Source of the DNA: Streptomyces sp. NRRL S-37
GTDB lineage: Bacteria; Actinomycetota; Actinomycetes; Streptomycetales; Streptomycetaceae
Direction of reading: 5' to 3'
Assembly (NCBI RefSeq): GCF_000721605.1
Contig: NZ_JOIZ01000010.1
Span: forward strand, 186,001 to 250,000
DNA: 64,000 nt
The notes under the pieces were generated by a model. That model did not search any database and had not been told where the DNA came from. It was given only the letters and a program-made list of their open reading frames with translations. The number at the start of each line of letters is the position of its first letter. Position 1 is the first letter of the stretch. The translations under genes and the position numbers were made by a program. Positions 35,253-44,744 of this stretch are shown one piece after another.

Positions 35253-36884
35253 TCAGGCGCCGAACACCGCGTCGTACGGGCTGACGCCGCGGGCGATGCT
35301 GACGCCCTGCACGTGGGAGGTCTTGAGCATCGGGTAGTTGGCCTCGCCGAAGGCGCCGCCGGTGCGGCCGGTGCCGCCGTGGCTGGGCAGGTAGGGCAGG
35401 AAGCCGATGTGGGAGTCGTTGACCTTCAGCAGGCCGCCGTTGACGACCCGTCGCACGAAGGTCTCGATGACGTGGTCGGAACGCGACCACAGGGAGTTGC
35501 GCAGCCCGTAGTCGTTGTTGTTGACGAAGCGCAGGAACGCCTCCAGGAGGGCGTCGTCGTCTTCCCGCTCGGGGACCACGATCGGCACCAGCGGGAAGAA
35601 CGTCTCCTCGCGCACCACGTCGTAGGTGCGCGCCCGGTCCAGGCCGTCCACGCGCACCACCGTCGGCTGGAGGAAGACCCCCGTCTCCGAGGGCGTGCCG
35701 TCCAGTTCGGTGCGGTGGCCGCCGGTGACCAGCTCGGCGCCGTTGTCCAGCGCCTGCCGCAGCAGCCGGAAGAACCGCTCGCTGCGCCGCACCGGCGACA
35801 GCAGCACGTCCTCCTCCTCGGGCAGGCCCGGGCGGATGCCCTTGACCTGCTCCTTCACCTCGGCGATCAGGCTGTCCGCGACGTCCGGGTGCACCAGCAC
35901 GTAGTTGGGCACCATGCAGATCTGGCCGGAGCCGTAGAAGGCCTCGGTGATGGCCTCGGCCGCCCACTTGACGTCGGCGTCCTTCCACACCACGATGCCG
36001 TCGTTGCCCGCCAGTTCGAGGATCGGCTTCTTGCCGTGCGCCACGCACTGCTGCTCGAAGCGCAGGCCCTCCTGGCTGCCACCGATGTAGAAGATGTCGT
36101 TGATCAGCGGGTCCGCGATCCAGCGGTCCATGGTCTGCTTGGGGTTGCTGCACACCGCGTTGAGCACCCCGGCCGGCGCGTCCATCTCCTCCAGCAGCGG
36201 CGCCACCACGTCCCGCAGCAGCCACATGGTGCTCAGCGCGATGCTGCGCGGCGCCCGCACCACCACCGCGTTGCCGGCCATCAGCGCCAGCACGCACAGG
36301 GCGGCGCTCGGCAGGGGTGCGTTCTGCGGCGGGTTGAAGGCCACCACACCGTCGGGCTGGCGGTGCAGCACCAGCGTGCGGCCGGCGTACTCCTTCTCCA
36401 CCCGCATCTGCTTGGTGTACCAGCGCAGGGAACCCGGGGAGTAGATCTGCAGCAGGCAGCTCAGCTCCCAGCGGGCCAGCTTGACCGGGTGGGACTCGGC
36501 GACCAGCATGCGCAGGAACTCGTCCTGGTGCTTGATGAGTTCCTCGCGGAACCGGGTGCCCAGCCGCATCCGCCGTTCCAGCGGCACGGCCGCCCAGTCG
36601 GGTGCGGCGGCGGCCGCGGCCTGCGTGGCCAGGTCGATGGACGCGTCGTCCGCGATCGCGCAGCGCCCGACGACGTACGGGTGCCTGGCAGCCTCCGACT
36701 CCGGGTCCTGCTCCAGGGCGCGCTTCAGGCTCACGCTGGTGAACACGTCTTCCAGCAGGGACCGGCCGCTGACGGTGTACACCCACCCGTCACCCGCGAC
36801 ATCCTTGCCCGCGATGTAGAGGTCGTAGCTCTTGATATCGGAAGGTGCCTCGGCACTCTCCTCCTGCGCGGCTTCGCGAAGCAT
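35253..36884 (-). CDS. Aldehyde dehydrogenase-type acyl-thioester reductase (inferred)
   Basis: A 543-residue NAD(P)-aldehyde dehydrogenase-fold protein. The catalytic Cys is in YGSGQICMVPNY, the Glu in ILELAGNDG, and the Asn in GVVAFNPPQNAPLP; GFLPYLPSHGGTGRTGG is near the end. Oxidation of an aldehyde makes little sense upstream of an aminotransferase, so I infer the reverse, acylating reaction: acyl-thioester to aldehyde. The unusual GIVVWKDAD region and lack of the standard ELGGKS support a diverged function. Start ATG 36884 has GAAAGG before it. First gene of an 11-gene minus-strand operon running to serS, under SARP-type repeats. Confidence 0.82.
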   Translation of the reverse strand: MLREAAQEESAEAPSDIKSYDLYIAGKDVAGDGWVYTVSGRSLLEDVFTSVSLKRALEQDPESEAARHPYVVGRCAIADDASIDLATQAAAAAAPDWAAVPLERRMRLGTRFREELIKHQDEFLRMLVAESHPVKLARWELSCLLQIYSPGSLRWYTKQMRVEKEYAGRTLVLHRQPDGVVAFNPPQNAPLPSAALCVLALMAGNAVVVRAPRSIALSTMWLLRDVVAPLLEEMDAPAGVLNAVCSNPKQTMDRWIADPLINDIFYIGGSQEGLRFEQQCVAHGKKPILELAGNDGIVVWKDADVKWAAEAITEAFYGSGQICMVPNYVLVHPDVADSLIAEVKEQVKGIRPGLPEEEDVLLSPVRRSERFFRLLRQALDNGAELVTGGHRTELDGTPSETGVFLQPTVVRVDGLDRARTYDVVREETFFPLVPIVVPEREDDDALLEAFLRFVNNNDYGLRNSLWSRSDHVIETFVRRVVNGGLLKVNDSHIGFLPYLPSHGGTGRTGGAFGEANYPMLKTSHVQGVSIARGVSPYDAVFGA

Positions 36885-36945
36885 CTTCAGCCTTTCACCT
36901 GTGGCGAGCGGATTTTTCGAAGCAGTGCGAGCGTGGCAGTGGAAT

Positions 36946-37028
36946 CTGACCCGGCGCTGACAGGGGGCTGATTCAGCCAAGCCGACCCAGCCGTCCGTCA
37001 GTGGGGCGTCAGCCCGCGTTGCTTGCAT
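36946..37028. promoter_or_regulatory. Bidirectional SARP-type promoter region
   Basis: For the minus operon, GTCAG/GTCAG/ATCAG lie 11 bases apart (plus-strand CTGAC at 36946, 36957; CTGAT at 36968). For the plus operon GTCAG occurs at 36997 and 37008, again 11 apart, and TTGCAT at 37023-37028 is a -10-like box 10 bases later. This would start transcription at about 37035, the ATG of the ACP gene, suggesting a leaderless message. Confidence 0.65.
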
Positions 37029-37034
37029 GACCGC

Positions 37035-37349
37035 ATGCCACCCGTCGACAGCACTGTTCAGCGCCTGCGTGATCTGCCGCGCGCCGAACTCGCCGAAGAA
37101 ATCGAGTCGATCGTCCTGAAGAAATTCAGGGCGGTTCTCCTCATGGACGAATCCGAGGACCTCCCGCTCGACATCAGCTATTTCGATCTCGGACTCACCT
37201 CACTGCGGCTGACCGAGATACGTCAGAGCCTGGAGCGGCTCCTTGATCTCTCCATCAACGTCAGCGTGCTCTTCAACGAGCCGACGGTCGCCCATCTGGT
37301 GGACCACCTGACCCAGGCCGTCCAGGACAGTTCCTCCCAGGAAAGCTAA
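37035..37349 (+). CDS. Discrete acyl carrier protein for the PKS module
   Basis: A 104-residue carrier protein with the attachment Ser in FDLGLTSLRLTEI, preceded by a helical IESIVLKKFRAVL lead. It resembles PKS/NRPS-type stand-alone carriers more than fatty-acid ACPs. It ends 11 bases before the PKS. No ribosome site is seen; the predicted -10 box makes a leaderless start at ATG 37035 plausible. It is probably loaded by the acyl-AMP ligase at 43088 and presents the azoxy acid to the PKS ketosynthase. Confidence 0.85.
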   Translation: MPPVDSTVQRLRDLPRAELAEEIESIVLKKFRAVLLMDESEDLPLDISYFDLGLTSLRLTEIRQSLERLLDLSINVSVLFNEPTVAHLVDHLTQAVQDSSSQES

Positions 37350-37360
37350 GGAGTCCCTCC

Positions 37361-40300
37361 ATGCCGCGTGCGGAATCCCAGCAGCCGCCCGAGCCGGTCG
37401 CGATCGTCGGAATCGGTCTGCGATTCCCCGGCGGCAGCACCTCGCCCGACGAGTTCGACGCCTTCCTGCGGGAGGGGCGCAGCGGGATCGGCCCGATCCC
37501 GCAGGACCGGTGGGACGTGGCCGCGTTCACCCCCGAGACCCCCGAGGACAAGGGGAAGATCCACACCACCGCGGGGGGTTTCCTCGACCGCGTGGACCTC
37601 TTCGACGCCGCCTTCTTCAACATCTCCCCGAAGGAGGCCCGGTACATGGACCCCCAGCAGCGCCTGCTGCTGGAGACCGCCTGGCAGGCCCTGGAGCACG
37701 CCAACATCGACCCGGCACCGCTGCGCCGCGGCAACGGCGGCGTCTACGTCGGCGCCAGCTCCATCGACTACGCGCTGGAGCTGGAGTCCCTGCCGTACGA
37801 GGAGATGGACGGCCACCTGGCCTCCGGCATCACGATGTTCCCGCTGTCGGGCCGGCTGTCGTACTTCCTGGGGTGGCGCGGACCCAGCATGAGCGTCGAC
37901 ACCGCCTGCTCGTCCTCCCTGGTCGCACTGCACCTGGCGGTGCAGGCCCTGCGCTCCGGCGAGACCGACATCGCGCTGTGCGGCGGCGTCAACGCCCTGC
38001 ACCACCCGCGCATCCCGGTGATGTTCTCCAACGCGCAGATGCTCGCCCCGGACGGGCAGTGCAAGACCTTCGACGAGTCGGCCGACGGCTACGCGCGCGC
38101 CGAGGGCTGTGGCGTCCTGGTCCTCAAGCTGCTCTCCGACGCCGAGCGTGACGGCGACCGGGTGCTCGCCCTGGTGCGCGGCACCGCCGTCGGCCAGGAC
38201 GGCGACAGCGCCGGACTGACCGTGCCCAACGGCCCCGCGCAGGAGAAGGTGATCCGCGCCGCGCTGGCCACGGCCCGCCTGGCCCCCGAGGACATCCAGT
38301 ACGTGGAGGCGCACGGCACCGGCACCCCGCTCGGCGACCCGATCGAGTTCGGCGCCATCGGGGACGTGTTCGCCGAGTCGCACACCCCCGACAACCCCGT
38401 GCTCACCGCGTCGGTGAAGACCAACCTGGGCCACATGGAGCCGGCCTCCGGCATCGTCGGCGTCATCAAGACGGTGCTGCAGCTGCGTTCCGGCACCATC
38501 TACCCGCACCTGAACCTCACCACCCCGTCCGGGCGCATCCCCTGGGACCTCTACCCGCTGCGCGTGCCGACCGCCTGCGAGCCGTGGCGGGCCGAGGTGC
38601 GCCGCGCGGTCGTGAACAGCTTCGGCTTCGCCGGCACCATCGGCGCGGTGGTCCTGGAGCAGGCACCGCAGGCGAGCCCCGCGCCGCAGTCCTCCGGCAC
38701 GTCCGCCGCCCCGCTGTTCACCCTCTCCGCCAAGAGCTCCGCCGCCCTGCGCGAGCAGGCCGCGAACCACCGGCGGCTGCTCGACGAGCGGCCCGACCTC
38801 CCCCTCGACGCCCTCTGCCACACCGCCAACGTCGCCCGCACCCACCACCCCTACCGCGTCGCCGCCCCGGTCGCCGACCGCGCCGCCCTGGCCCGGCTCC
38901 TGGACCGGGCGGCCGGCCAGGACCACGAGGGCCCCAGCGGCATCCGCAAGACGGCCTTCATGTTCACCGGCCAGGGCTCCCAGTACGTCGGCATGGGCGC
39001 CGCCCTCTACGAGGCCCTCCCGGAGTTCCGCTCCCACGTCGACGCGTGCGACCGGCTGTTCGCGGAGCACCTGGACCGCTCCGTGCGCGACCTGCTGCTC
39101 GGCACCGCCGAAGACCCCGGGGCGATCGACCGCACCGAGTACACCCAGCCCGCCCTGTTCACCCTCGAGTACGCCCTCGCCCGGCAGTGGATGGCCTGGG
39201 GTGTGCGCCCCAACGTGCTCGTCGGGCACAGCATCGGCGAGGTCGTCGCCGCCGCGGTCGCCGGCCTGTTCAGCCTCCCCGACGCCGTGCGGCTGGTCGC
39301 CGCGCGGGCCCGGCTGATGCAGGCGGTGCGCGCCGAGGGAGGCATGGCCGCGGTCGCCGCCCCCGCCGAGGACGTCGAGCCGCTCCTGGCGAGCCGCCCC
39401 GACCTCGCCCTGGCCGCGGTCAACGCCCCCGACCAGTGCGTCGTCTCCGGCGCCCTCCCCGCCCTGGACGAGGTCTGCGGCATCCTCAAGGAGCGCGGCG
39501 TGCGCGTGGACCGGCTCGCGGTCTCGCACGCCTTCCACTCCCCGCAGATGGCCGAGGTCTACGACGACTTCCGCGCCGCACTCGACGGCATCGAGTTCCA
39601 CGAGCCGGCCATCAGCCTGATCTCCAACGTGACCGGACGGCTCGCCCGGTTCCGCGACATCGCCACCCCCGACTACTGGGTACGGCACATCGGCGAACCC
39701 GTGCGTTTCCTGGACGGCATCCGCGCGGTGGCCCGGCGCGGCCGGCACGCCATGATCGAGATCGGCCCGCAGGCCGCGCTGACCGCGCTCGCCCGGCGCG
39801 GCGTCGCCGCCGAGGACCACCTGTGGCTGGCCAGCCTGCGCCGCCGGGACCGGACGGCCACCACCACCCTGACCGCACTCGCCGAGTACTACGCCGCCGG
39901 ACTCACCGTCTCCTGGCCCGGCTACCACGCCGGGCACGCCGTGCCGGCCAAGGCGGACCTGCCCACCTACGCCTTCCAGCGCAAGCGCTACTGGCTGCCG
40001 GCCGCCGGACCGCGCCGCGCCGCCGCGGGCGGCACCGCCCGCCACCCGCTGCTCGGCACCGAGGAGCGCTTCGCCTCGGGGGTACGGGAGTTCACCGCGG
40101 AGTTCACCGCCGAGGACCTCGGCCCGCTCGCCGACCTCGCCGACGGCGGACGCACAACCCTGCCTGCCGGCGCCTACGTCGACCTGTTGTTCGCGGTCCA
40201 GGACGCGGTCCGGGGCCACGCCCGGTCCGCCGTGCGCGACCTCCGGCTGCTCGCGCCGCTCGACGTTCCCGCCGAGACCAGGATTGCCCTGACCACCCGC

Positions 40301-43069
40301 TGGCGGCCGCTGCCGGGCGGGGGCGCCGAGGTGGCGGTGTTCACGGTCGTCGGCGGGGAGGAGGACGTGCACGCCACGGCGGTGATCGCCGCCGACCCCG
40401 AACCGGTGGTCCCCGTCTCCGAACTGGCCGAACTGGACGCGGGCCTCGCCCCCGCCAGAACGCAGATCGACGATGAGGACATCTACACCGACCTCGCCTC
40501 CGTCGGCCGCCCGCACGGCCCCCGGATGCGGCTGCTGCTGCGTGCCGCCCGGCACGCCGACGGCCTGGTCACCGGGGAGCTGACCGGCCGGAACGCCTCC
40601 GCCGTCGAACACGTGCCGGCGGAGCTCGTGGAGGCCGCCGTCCAGGCGTGCGTCGTCCTCGACCCCGAGGGCCCGGTGTTCGTGCCCCGCGACGTCGCCT
40701 CGGTCCGCCACTTTCGCAAGCCCCGCGGCGAGGAGCTGCGCGTCCTCGCCCGGGTGCACGGCGACCAGGACCGCCGCACCGCCGACGTGCTGCTCCTGGA
40801 GAACGGCGACCCGGTCGCCGAACTGCTCGGCGTCCGGCTGGCCCGCCCCGAGGGCAGCACCGGCCGCCGCCGGTTCCTGCACCGCCCCGAGTGGGTCCGC
40901 CGCGCCCTGCCCGCACCGCAGACCACCGCCCCCGCCCGGCACATCGTGCTGCTCGACCCGTCGCCCGCCCGCGCCGCCGACCTCGCCGGACGGCCCGGCC
41001 TGAAGGTCACCCGGGGCGCCGGCCTCACCGAACTCAAGGCGGCCCTGGAGGACCCCACCGTCACCGACGTCTGCCGCGTCTGGCGGCAGCTCCCGCAGGC
41101 CATGTCCGCCGACCGGCTGCGCGCCGAGTGCGAGGAGAACTACCGCGAACTGCTCGCCCTGGTCACCGCGCTGGACGCTGCGGGCACCCCCCGGCCGCCC
41201 CGCCTGTGGCTGGTGACCGAGGGGGCCCAGTGGCTGCCCGGCGACCCGGCCGGCGACGGCGGACACCTGGCCGCCGCCACGCTCTGGGGCTTCGGCCGGG
41301 TGCTGCTCACCGAGTACCCCCAGTACCGGGCCACCCTGGTCGACGTCGCCCCGGGCAGCGGCCTGGCCCCGCTGCTGGAGGAGTGGCACGCCGAACCGCC
41401 CGGCGAGTACCAGGTCGCCCACCGTCCGGGCCGCCGCTACGTCCGCCGGCTCCTCTCCGGCGACGCCCCGCTCACCTGGTCCGGCGGCTTCGAACTGCGC
41501 GCCCCCGACTCGGGCGACCTGTCCGACCTTGCGCTGGTCGCCGCCGCGGACGTGCCCCCGGGGGCCGGCGAGGTCCAGATCCGCGTCCGGTCGGTCGGCC
41601 TGACCGCCGGCGACGCCCGCACCGCCCTGGACACCGGCCGCGCGGAGCGCGAGGAACTGCTCGGCGCGGAGGAGGAGCCCCCGCCGCTGCTCGGCACCGC
41701 GGCCACCGGCACGGTCCTCGCGGCGGCCGAGGGCACCGGGTTCGCGCCGGGCGACGACGTCCTCGTGCGCCACGACGGCACGTTCCGTTCCACGCTCACC
41801 GTCCCCGCGGCGGCCGTGGTGCACGCCCCGCCCGCCGAAGAGGACGACGGCGCCCGGCACTTCCGCCTCGACGAGACCGGCGAGGCGCTGCGGACCGCCC
41901 TGTCGGACCCGTCGGGCCAGTCCTGGGTGACCCTCCCGGACGCCCCCGAGGCGGAGCCCGCCGCCCCCGCCGAGGAGGTCCCGGCCGCCCTGCGCCCGGA
42001 CCGCACCTACCTCATCACCGGCGGTACGGGCGGCCTCGGCCTGGTCACCGCCCGCAAGCTGATCGCCCTCGGCGCCCGCCACCTGACGCTGGTCAGCCGC
42101 GGCGGACGGCCCACCGAGGAGGCCGCCCCCGTCCTCGCCGACCTCGCCGAGCACGCCGAACTCGACCTGGTCCGGGCCGACATCGGCCGTGCCGAGGACG
42201 TGCGGCGGCTGGTGCGGCACCTCGCGGCCGGCCCGCACCCGGTGGGCGGGATCGTGCACGCCGCGGGCGCCTACGACAAGAAGCTCGTCGCCGAGCTGAC
42301 CTGGGAGGCCATCGACGCCCAGCTGGAGGCCAAGGCGTATGGCGGCTGGCTGCTGCACGAGGCCGCCCAGTCCTCCTTCCCGGAACTGGACTTCTTCGTC
42401 ACCTACTCCTCGATCGCCTCGGTCCTCGGCGGCGCCACCCAGGGCCACTACGCCGCGGCCAGCGCCGCCCTCGACGCCCTCGCCGAGTGGCGCGGCCGGC
42501 GGGGCGTGCCCGGCCTGTCGGTGAACTGGGGCGCCTGGGCACGGGTCGGCATGTCGGCCCGTCTGGAGGAGCACCTCAGCCAGGAGATCGAACGCAGCGG
42601 CGTGCGCTTCTTCTCCCCGACCCGCGCCCTGGACACCCTGGCCAGGCTCTGGGGACGACCCCGCACCCAGCGGGTGGTCGGCGAGTTCGACTGGGACCGC
42701 TACGTCGCGGGCAGCGTCACCGGCGACCTGTTCTACGACCGGCTCGCCCGCAACGCCTCCGACGACGACACCGGCCCCGACCTCACCGCGCTCGCCGCCC
42801 TCCCGCCGGCCGAGCGGACCGCCGCCGTGACCGGGGTCGTCCGCGAGAAGGTCGCCGACGTCCTGCACCTGGAGGAGGGCGACGAACTGAACCCGAACAC
42901 CGAGTTCGTCTCCCTGGGTCTGGACTCGCTGATGGCCCAGCAGGTCAAGGCCGCCCTGGAGCAGGCGTTCCGGCTGCCCCTGCCGGCCTCGCTCACCCAC
43001 GACCACCCGACCGTGCGGCAGCTGGCCCAGTTCCTCTGCGGGCAGCTCGAGCCGGTGCAGGCCGCCTGA
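37361..43069 (+). CDS. One-module type I PKS: KS-AT-(DH)-(ER remnant)-KR-ACP
   Basis: A 1902-residue polyketide synthase. KS at about 12-435 with Cys183 (DTACSSSLVAL), His318 (EAHGTGTPLGD) and His358 (NLGHM). AT at about 535-850 with Ser624 in GHSIGE and HAFH at 723-726, the malonyl-specific pattern. DH at about 895-1150 starts HPLLGTEER, but the catalytic His is Leu (LADLADGGRTTLPAG) and the second acidic site is Glu1091, so it is probably dead. Residues 1395-1490 resemble only the N-terminal part of an enoyl reductase, without the NADPH-binding Rossmann half. KR at about 1548-1730 keeps TGGTGGLG, the YSSIAS serine and HYAAAS tyrosine. ACP Ser1856. No thioesterase. It should add one malonate and yield a beta-hydroxy or beta-keto product. 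Ribosome site AAGGAG. Confidence 0.95.
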   Translation: MPRAESQQPPEPVAIVGIGLRFPGGSTSPDEFDAFLREGRSGIGPIPQDRWDVAAFTPETPEDKGKIHTTAGGFLDRVDLFDAAFFNISPKEARYMDPQQRLLLETAWQALEHANIDPAPLRRGNGGVYVGASSIDYALELESLPYEEMDGHLASGITMFPLSGRLSYFLGWRGPSMSVDTACSSSLVALHLAVQALRSGETDIALCGGVNALHHPRIPVMFSNAQMLAPDGQCKTFDESADGYARAEGCGVLVLKLLSDAERDGDRVLALVRGTAVGQDGDSAGLTVPNGPAQEKVIRAALATARLAPEDIQYVEAHGTGTPLGDPIEFGAIGDVFAESHTPDNPVLTASVKTNLGHMEPASGIVGVIKTVLQLRSGTIYPHLNLTTPSGRIPWDLYPLRVPTACEPWRAEVRRAVVNSFGFAGTIGAVVLEQAPQASPAPQSSGTSAAPLFTLSAKSSAALREQAANHRRLLDERPDLPLDALCHTANVARTHHPYRVAAPVADRAALARLLDRAAGQDHEGPSGIRKTAFMFTGQGSQYVGMGAALYEALPEFRSHVDACDRLFAEHLDRSVRDLLLGTAEDPGAIDRTEYTQPALFTLEYALARQWMAWGVRPNVLVGHSIGEVVAAAVAGLFSLPDAVRLVAARARLMQAVRAEGGMAAVAAPAEDVEPLLASRPDLALAAVNAPDQCVVSGALPALDEVCGILKERGVRVDRLAVSHAFHSPQMAEVYDDFRAALDGIEFHEPAISLISNVTGRLARFRDIATPDYWVRHIGEPVRFLDGIRAVARRGRHAMIEIGPQAALTALARRGVAAEDHLWLASLRRRDRTATTTLTALAEYYAAGLTVSWPGYHAGHAVPAKADLPTYAFQRKRYWLPAAGPRRAAAGGTARHPLLGTEERFASGVREFTAEFTAEDLGPLADLADGGRTTLPAGAYVDLLFAVQDAVRGHARSAVRDLRLLAPLDVPAETRIALTTRWRPLPGGGAEVAVFTVVGGEEDVHATAVIAADPEPVVPVSELAELDAGLAPARTQIDDEDIYTDLASVGRPHGPRMRLLLRAARHADGLVTGELTGRNASAVEHVPAELVEAAVQACVVLDPEGPVFVPRDVASVRHFRKPRGEELRVLARVHGDQDRRTADVLLLENGDPVAELLGVRLARPEGSTGRRRFLHRPEWVRRALPAPQTTAPARHIVLLDPSPARAADLAGRPGLKVTRGAGLTELKAALEDPTVTDVCRVWRQLPQAMSADRLRAECEENYRELLALVTALDAAGTPRPPRLWLVTEGAQWLPGDPAGDGGHLAAATLWGFGRVLLTEYPQYRATLVDVAPGSGLAPLLEEWHAEPPGEYQVAHRPGRRYVRRLLSGDAPLTWSGGFELRAPDSGDLSDLALVAAADVPPGAGEVQIRVRSVGLTAGDARTALDTGRAEREELLGAEEEPPPLLGTAATGTVLAAAEGTGFAPGDDVLVRHDGTFRSTLTVPAAAVVHAPPAEEDDGARHFRLDETGEALRTALSDPSGQSWVTLPDAPEAEPAAPAEEVPAALRPDRTYLITGGTGGLGLVTARKLIALGARHLTLVSRGGRPTEEAAPVLADLAEHAELDLVRADIGRAEDVRRLVRHLAAGPHPVGGIVHAAGAYDKKLVAELTWEAIDAQLEAKAYGGWLLHEAAQSSFPELDFFVTYSSIASVLGGATQGHYAAASAALDALAEWRGRRGVPGLSVNWGAWARVGMSARLEEHLSQEIERSGVRFFSPTRALDTLARLWGRPRTQRVVGEFDWDRYVAGSVTGDLFYDRLARNASDDDTGPDLTALAALPPAERTAAVTGVVREKVADVLHLEEGDELNPNTEFVSLGLDSLMAQQVKAALEQAFRLPLPASLTHDHPTVRQLAQFLCGQLEPVQAA

Positions 43070-43087
43070 CGCACACAAGGACGGATC

Positions 43088-44704
43088 ATGACTGACATAC
43101 CCAGCGGCACACCGAGGGAGCGCTGGACGCTCACCCACTCCTCACGGGCCCACGCCGGCAGCCGGCCGGACCACCCGGCGATCATCTGCGAGGGCCGCAT
43201 CACCACCTACGACAAGCTGCACCGCGACAGCAGCCGTGCCGCGCACGCCCTGCGCGCCGGCGGCGTGCGGCGCGGCGACCGGGTCGCCTACCTGGGGCGC
43301 GAGTCGGAGAACTACTACGTGGTGATGCTCGCCTGCGCCAAGGCGGGCGCGGTCCTGGTGCCGGTCAACTGGCGGCTCACCCCGACCGAGGTGGACCACA
43401 TCCTGCGCGACTCCGGCGCCGCCCTGATCTTCGTCGACGACGAGTTCTGGGACACCGTGGCCGCGGTGCGCCACCAACTGCCCGGTCTGCGGCGGGTGAT
43501 CCGCGTCGACGGCACCGACGCCGACGGCGAACCCGCCCGCGGCGCGGGCCTGCCCGCCTGGGCTGCTGACCAGCCCGACTCCGAGCCGGTGCCGGGCACC
43601 GGCCCCGACGACGCCGTGGTGCAGATCTACACCAGCGGCACCACCGGACTGCCCAAGGGCGCCGTCCTCGCCCACCGCAGCTTCTTCACCCTGCCGCACG
43701 CGATGCGCGAGCACGGCGTCGCCTGGATCGACTGGCTGCCCGACGACGTCAGCCTCATCTCGCTGCCGGGTTTCGGCGTCGCGGGCATCGGCTGGTTCCT
43801 GCACACCTTCAACGCGGGCGGCACCAACGTGATCATGCCGCAGTTCGACCCGCAGGAAGCGGTCCGGCTGATCCGCACCCACAAGGTCACCACCACCTTC
43901 GCGGCCCCCGCCATGCTCCAGATGATGGCCGCCGAACGCGGCGCGGGGCCGGAGGCGTTCACCTCCTTGCGCAAGATCGCCTACGGCGCGGCGCCCATGT
44001 CCGAGACTCTGCTCAAGCAGTGCCTGGAGACCTACGGCTGCGAGTTCGCGCAGATCTACGCCAGTACCGAGACCGGCAGTGTGGCGGTGTGCCTGCCGCC
44101 CGAAGCGCACCACCCGGGCAGCCCGGTGCTGGACTCGGTCGGCAGGCCGTGCCCCGGCAACGAGGTCAAGGTGATCGGCCCCGACGGCGATCCCCTCCCG
44201 CCCGGGGAGATCGGCCAGATCTGCGTGCGCGCCCCGTCCCGGATGCTCGGCTACTGGAACCTGCCCGAGGCCACCGCGCGCACCCTGGTGGGGGAGTGGC
44301 TGCACATGGGGGACGCCGGCTACCTCGACGAGGACGGCTACCTCCACCTGTGCGACCGCATCAACGACACGATCATCGTCGCCGGGCAGAACATCTACCC
44401 GGCCGAGGTCGAGAAGGCTCTCGCCGCGCACCCGGCCGTGGCGGACGCCGCCGTCGTCGGCCTGCCCGACGAGCACTGGGGCGAGAGCGTGCACGCGGTC
44501 GTCGTCCTGCGCCCCGGCGCCGAGGCGCACCCGCGCGAACTGCTGCTCTCCCTGCGCGGCCGGCTCGCCGACTACAAGATCCCCACCGCCTACCACTTCA
44601 CCGACTCCCTGCCCCGCAACCCCTCCGGCAAGATCCTGCGCCGCGCGGTGCGGGAGCGGCTGACGGCACCGGCCCGGGACCCGCTGGCCGGCACGGTCGC
44701 ATGA
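43088..44704 (+). CDS. Acyl-AMP ligase / acyl-CoA synthetase
   Basis: A 538-residue adenylate-forming enzyme. The P-loop-like YTSGTTGLPKGAVLAHRS, the A5 region ASTETG, the hinge LHMGDAGYLDEDGYLHL-type block, and the final NPSGKILRR with catalytic Lys are all present. It starts 19 bases after the PKS. It likely activates the azoxy carboxylic acid and loads it on the ACP at 37035 for extension, or a free fatty acid. Substrate not readable. Confidence 0.9.
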   Translation: MTDIPSGTPRERWTLTHSSRAHAGSRPDHPAIICEGRITTYDKLHRDSSRAAHALRAGGVRRGDRVAYLGRESENYYVVMLACAKAGAVLVPVNWRLTPTEVDHILRDSGAALIFVDDEFWDTVAAVRHQLPGLRRVIRVDGTDADGEPARGAGLPAWAADQPDSEPVPGTGPDDAVVQIYTSGTTGLPKGAVLAHRSFFTLPHAMREHGVAWIDWLPDDVSLISLPGFGVAGIGWFLHTFNAGGTNVIMPQFDPQEAVRLIRTHKVTTTFAAPAMLQMMAAERGAGPEAFTSLRKIAYGAAPMSETLLKQCLETYGCEFAQIYASTETGSVAVCLPPEAHHPGSPVLDSVGRPCPGNEVKVIGPDGDPLPPGEIGQICVRAPSRMLGYWNLPEATARTLVGEWLHMGDAGYLDEDGYLHLCDRINDTIIVAGQNIYPAEVEKALAAHPAVADAAVVGLPDEHWGESVHAVVVLRPGAEAHPRELLLSLRGRLADYKIPTAYHFTDSLPRNPSGKILRRAVRERLTAPARDPLAGTVA

Positions 44705-44744
44705 CACCGCGTCAGCCACCACGGACAGAAAGGTTTCGTCGCCC

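Noticed and set aside
32781..36971. A 1396-residue plus-strand frame
   Set aside because: Antisense to the aminotransferase, VlmH-like and aldehyde dehydrogenase genes, which have clear catalytic motifs on the minus strand.
37346..43138. A 1930-residue minus-strand frame opposite the PKS
   Set aside because: Mirror frame of the PKS codons. The plus strand has all KS, AT, KR and ACP motifs.
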